Shown here piece after piece: positions 30,163 to 33,572 of a stretch of DNA of 33,572 nt. A program made the translations under genes and the position numbers. Positions within the stretch are counted from its first letter, which is position 1, and the number at the start of each line of letters is the position of its first letter. The DNA comes from Chara braunii. Its lineage: Eukaryota > Streptophyta > Charophyceae > Charales > Characeae. Under the pieces are notes generated by a model. It ran no database searches. It was not told where the DNA came from and saw only the letters and a list, made by a program, of their open reading frames with translations. The stretch lies in assembly GCA_003427395.1 (NCBI GenBank), contig BFEA01000573.1, positions 429,820-463,391 on the forward strand. Reading direction: 5' to 3'.

Positions 30163-31438
30163 GGTCAGCAATTGCTGACGCGGGTTGGCACGTAAGAGAG
30201 GTATGGGAATACAATGGTGCGATGTGGGAAAGTTTTAGCTGGTATTTCGTAGCAGAGCGAGCGGTGGGAGATTACCGACGAGAGCGGCCACTCTACGGAC
30301 CAGCATGCTACTGTTCGTAAAGGGCACGCCACCTTAGTCTCGGACTTGAGAGAGAACCCACGGGAGGAGGGGGATTGGAGATTGTATATCGCTGGGCGGG
30401 AGCTACCTCAGAGAGTATCAACTCGGTGAGGTAGCATTCCCTTTGCGAGTGGCGGTGGTACGTACGTTGGGAGTTCCGAGTATCGGTTTTGACTCCGAGC
30501 GCAGATTCCTAGTGGGTGGAACCTAGTCTAAAATCAGTATCGTGTAAAGTGTAGCTTGGTTCACCCTGGAGGGCGGTGAAAAGAGAGGCTGGCCTTGACT
30601 TACTGTCCGTTAATTTACAACCTAATTCCTTCTCTATTGATCGAGTGAGCAATCCTGCTAACCATGCCCGCCATCGACGAGAGAGCTAAAGGCTACTCAG
30701 CAGATATACGGCAACAACTACCGAAAACAAAGAGCCGCATCCTAGTCCCCAGGTCGATCTACTGAAAAACAGGGTAGTTACTGTGGCGAAGAATATGAGT
30801 TACCATAGCTGCAATCCTTGGTCGAAGCTTCGCAGATGAGGAAGTTACAAGGCTGATAGCTTCTTTGGACAACAACTTGGGCACCGAGAATCTGTTCCGT
30901 GGCTCCCTGGAGCTAAACGTACACTGTGGATTCATCACCTTGGATAGAGGTGAACGGGGGAAAAGTCCTCCCGCAAAAAAAAAATTAAAAAAAATCCTTT
31001 TCCCACCGGCGGGAGAGCAAGAAGAGAGGAGCAGGTTTCGCCGACTCGCCCCCACCGGCGCTACGGCGTTTTGGTCCGCGCGCGTCTTCCTCGGTAACGA
31101 CGAAGACTGGACAACCGGTAGCTCCACCACCGTGATGGTCCTCAGGTTTCTGCTCCATCCCCGCCTGCCATGTCCGAGCGGCCCGTCCCACGAAGTAGTA
31201 GGTGAGACGGTCGGTGACAGATAGTCCAGTCGGTATGAAACCTCTTCCTTCCTCTATGTGAAGTTTGCTGTATTTGGCTTCCTTGCCATATATGAGAGTG
31301 CCTTTTAACACTCTACAATTTCGTTTTGAATTGCTCAATTACGTGTGTCCTGTCTTCCTCCTATTGTGAACTGTTATATAGCTGGGAGTCTAGGTACTTG
31401 CTGTTGCTTGTCCTCTGGTTTACGTGCAGATTTACATC
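30163..31438. other. Region between head-to-head LINE-3 and LINE-4; one unassigned open frame
   Basis: This 1.28-kb spacer should contain the 5' regions of both divergent elements. A plus-strand frame open from 30799 to 31224 (VTIAAILGRSFADEEVTRL...SLDNNLGTENLFRGSLELNV) looks partly protein-like but has no family I recognise. A short ATG frame (30665-30766, MPAIDERAKGYSADIRQQL) lies upstream. An A-rich run is at 30976-30998. Promoters cannot be placed from sequence alone. Confidence 0.3.
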
Positions 31439-33073
31439 ATGGAGATATATAATAATGTTGCCCCAAACGATCAGAGCGATCGCGGCCCTCGTTCCCCTCC
31501 TCCAGACCCGGGTCTGGACAGGGAGGATGAAAGTCGCGCCCGAGAGCTTATCCGCCTCTGCTATGAGGAAGGTATATGTCCCTCCGATATCGACCCAGGC
31601 GAGATGGAAGTAGACGGTAGAGAAGTCCGATTTCGAGTCAACGAGTCAATCGATCGCATAAAAATCAACTGGTTGAAGGAACGGGTGGTGACTATAATAT
31701 TTAGGGAAGGTGCGCGTTTCCTCCCCAAAAAGGTTAAGGATGATCGAGTGAGAGCATACGAAGACTCCAAAATCCAGGAAGGAACCTTTGCTGCGGAATC
31801 CTTCTCTCGGGGTAGAATAAAGATCGAAAGCCCTAATGTAGTCCCATATGTTGCGAAGAGTCGAGAAATCGCCTCTTGGTTGGTCACAAAAGGGCATGAT
31901 TCGATCTCTCTTGGTTCAGTGGAATACCGTTTGGAGTTTAAATCTTGGTTATCCAAGGCCCAATTAAGGAACCAAAGGAGGGAGGAAGAACTTGCATCCT
32001 TCTGAGTTGTCGCTGTCCAAGTCCCACTGGATTCTTTCATCTACCTAGAATCTCAAATTTGTAAGGCTATCGGCCCTGTCATCAGAGCTCACCCGGTAGA
32101 AGCAGATCGGCAAAAGCCTTCGCTAATCAATGTTAAATTTGACTTAACGCCGGACTCTCGGGTTAATATGAAAGATAAGATCATAGTGGAAGGAGATGAA
32201 CTGTCAGTTAACTTGGCATGTTCCGACACTCCATGTTGCCGCAGATGCAGAGCTTTCTTCCATGACGAAATTCAGTGCAGACGGGCAGCTCGCCCACGGC
32301 AAGATCAGAATTCACAACCAATTATTGGTCAGAATCCTGGTCTCTCACATGCGGCATCGTCCGCTCCACTCTACTAGGGTCCGATGGGCCCGAACGCCTC
32401 ACATATCATGCAAGGTGTTAGCTCCGGTGCGCCGTATCCGGGCCTGCAGCAAGGTCTCCAACCTTTCCAGAGCACACATTTTAATCCGGCTTTCTCTCCC
32501 GGTTCCCTCCCTCAAGGGGGCCTCCCTCCAGACCCCCAATCTCAGAACACTCTGCCATGGCTTACACAGGCTTGGGCACCTTGGCTCCAACACCTCTTCC
32601 AACAATCACTTGCTCCCCCTAATCTAGGGGTCCCGGCGACCGGGCCGTCAGGCATATTTGGTGCTCAAGGCTTTCTCCCCGACTTTTCGGGCTCTAAGGG
32701 AGGCCCGACGGCCTCTGTCCTTGGTGGGAATAAGGGCACTCCCCTTCAGAACCATCAACAAGGCGGACGAGCAGAAGCGACAGGAGGTATTGCAGATGGC
32801 GATGCAAGTGTGGTTCAAGGAGCGAGCGGAGGTCATCAGAGCCGCTTGAGGCCTCCCCTGGGGGCAAAGCAGCGATGGCTGAGTTACAACTCCATTTCTG
32901 GTTTACATGAGGAGGGCGAGAAATATGCTTCTTCTCTTCCTCACTCGGAGGACTCCCAGAGCCACTTTGTGGATGTGGGAACTCCTGGATGCAAAACCAC
33001 ACGCAATAGGACTCCCGTTGCTTTGGCGCGATGGCAGATTCAAGATGTAGACAGAAGAATCCTCCTGCTGTGA
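31439..33073 (+). pseudogene. LINE-4 ORF1 (CCHC zinc-knuckle protein), two nonsense codons
   Basis: One frame runs from ATG 31439 to TGA 33071-33073 (about 545 codons) interrupted only by TGA 32003-32005 and TAG 32375-32377. Order: acidic N-terminus (PPPDPGLDREDESRARELI), core WLKERVVTIIFREGARFLP and VPYVAKSREIASWLVTKG, then VVAVQVPLDSFIYLESQI, a perfect CX2CX4HX4C knuckle (CRRCRAFFHDEIQC, 32237-32278), then a Pro/Gln/Gly-rich tail. LINE-5 has FWVVALRVPL at the first stop, so TGG became TGA. This matches plant L1 ORF1 layout (DUF4283-like core plus knuckle; inference). A frameshift after 32650 is possible, since frame 32658-32849 also looks coding. ORF2 is missing. Confidence 0.8.
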
Positions 33074-33209
33074 CGATGAGGTTGGGAAGTGGGAGCCATA
33101 TACGAAGACGTTAGCTATCTCAGGAACACGAACAGACAATTACTTCTATATCCACGAATAATAATTGATGTCAAAATCATCCATAAATAGAGTGTCTTTG
33201 TCTCTCATT

Positions 33210-33212
<3 letters not shown>

Positions 33213-33277
<65 letters not shown>
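33213..33277. repeat. (CT)n microsatellite
   Basis: About 32 uninterrupted TC dinucleotides, about 140 bp after the end of LINE-4 ORF1. Confidence 0.95.
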
Positions 33278-33278
<1 letters not shown>

Positions 33279-33506
33279 CAATTAAGTGAGTCTTGTTGTC
33301 TTTCTCTTTCCCAACTGCAGGCCACTTTCAGTCACATGGTTCTGTACAGGGGCCACATAATGACATTAAGGCACCTCTGTCATAAGAAGTGGCACCCACC
33401 ACGCAACTCTGCCTACCCCAGCTACAGTAACTTGGTTTTTCGCACGAGATCCGAGCTAAATCCTTTGTGTCCACATTTCAAAAATGTATCTCTCTCTGTG
33501 CGTGTT

Positions 33507-33508
<2 letters not shown>
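33278..33508 (+). other. Short unique segment between CT repeats, possible exon
   Basis: A pyrimidine tract and CTGCAG (ending about 33320) resemble a splice acceptor. The frame after it (ATFSHMVLYRGHIMTLRHLC...) stays open into the terminal CT repeat. The peptide matches nothing I know, and 190 nt is short enough for this to be chance. Confidence 0.2.

Positions 33509-33572
<64 letters not shown>
33509..33572. repeat. Terminal (CT)n microsatellite
   Basis: A pure TC run of about 63 bp reaches the last bases of the window. The window also begins inside (CT)n, so both edges lie in the same simple repeat class. Confidence 0.95.

Overview
The window looks like repeat-dominated eukaryotic nuclear DNA, most likely plant or green-algal. 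Several decayed non-LTR retrotransposons (LINEs) share the plant L1-type layout: ORF1 with a CCHC zinc knuckle, then ORF2 with an AP-like endonuclease (EN), a reverse transcriptase (RT) and a C-terminal zf-RVT-like region. There are also a tRNA-derived SINE, a PIF/Harbinger-like MITE, foldback DNA, long (CT)n, (GT)n and poly(T) tracts, and no bacterial gene organisation. A streptophyte, possibly a charophycean alga, is my best guess; this is inference and no species is claimed.

Layout: 1-665, CT/GA microsatellites carrying a family of hairpins, and an 83-nt poly(T). 666-3300, mostly noncoding, with a possible host 3' exon set near 1955-2397, a GT microsatellite and a 10-bp minisatellite. 3311-3475, SINE on the minus strand. 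3557-5475, minisatellites and a tandem array with three hammerhead-ribozyme-like cores. 6424-6640, 42-bp minisatellite. 7010-9700, LINE-1 (plus strand), 5' truncated, RT catalytic motif intact. 10821-11079, foldback element. 11542-16187, LINE-2 (minus), nearly all of ORF2, overlapped by a 727-bp-period tandem duplication (15981-17428). 18440-22731, LINE-5 (minus), ORF1 plus the start of EN, carrying a large inverted duplication (20826-22315). 22769-23213, MITE. 23486-30162, LINE-3 (minus), the most complete element, with ORF1, ORF2 and poly(A). 31439-33073, LINE-4 (plus), ORF1 only. 33213-33572, CT microsatellites.

The five LINE copies belong to related families: the same blocks recur between copies, which lets nonsense codons and frameshifts be placed by comparison within the window. 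None is intact. Points of most interest are the hammerhead-like array, a TAATG stop/start overlap between ORF1 and ORF2 of LINE-3, and independent stops at codon 9 of ORF2 in two different elements. No intact host gene could be identified with confidence.
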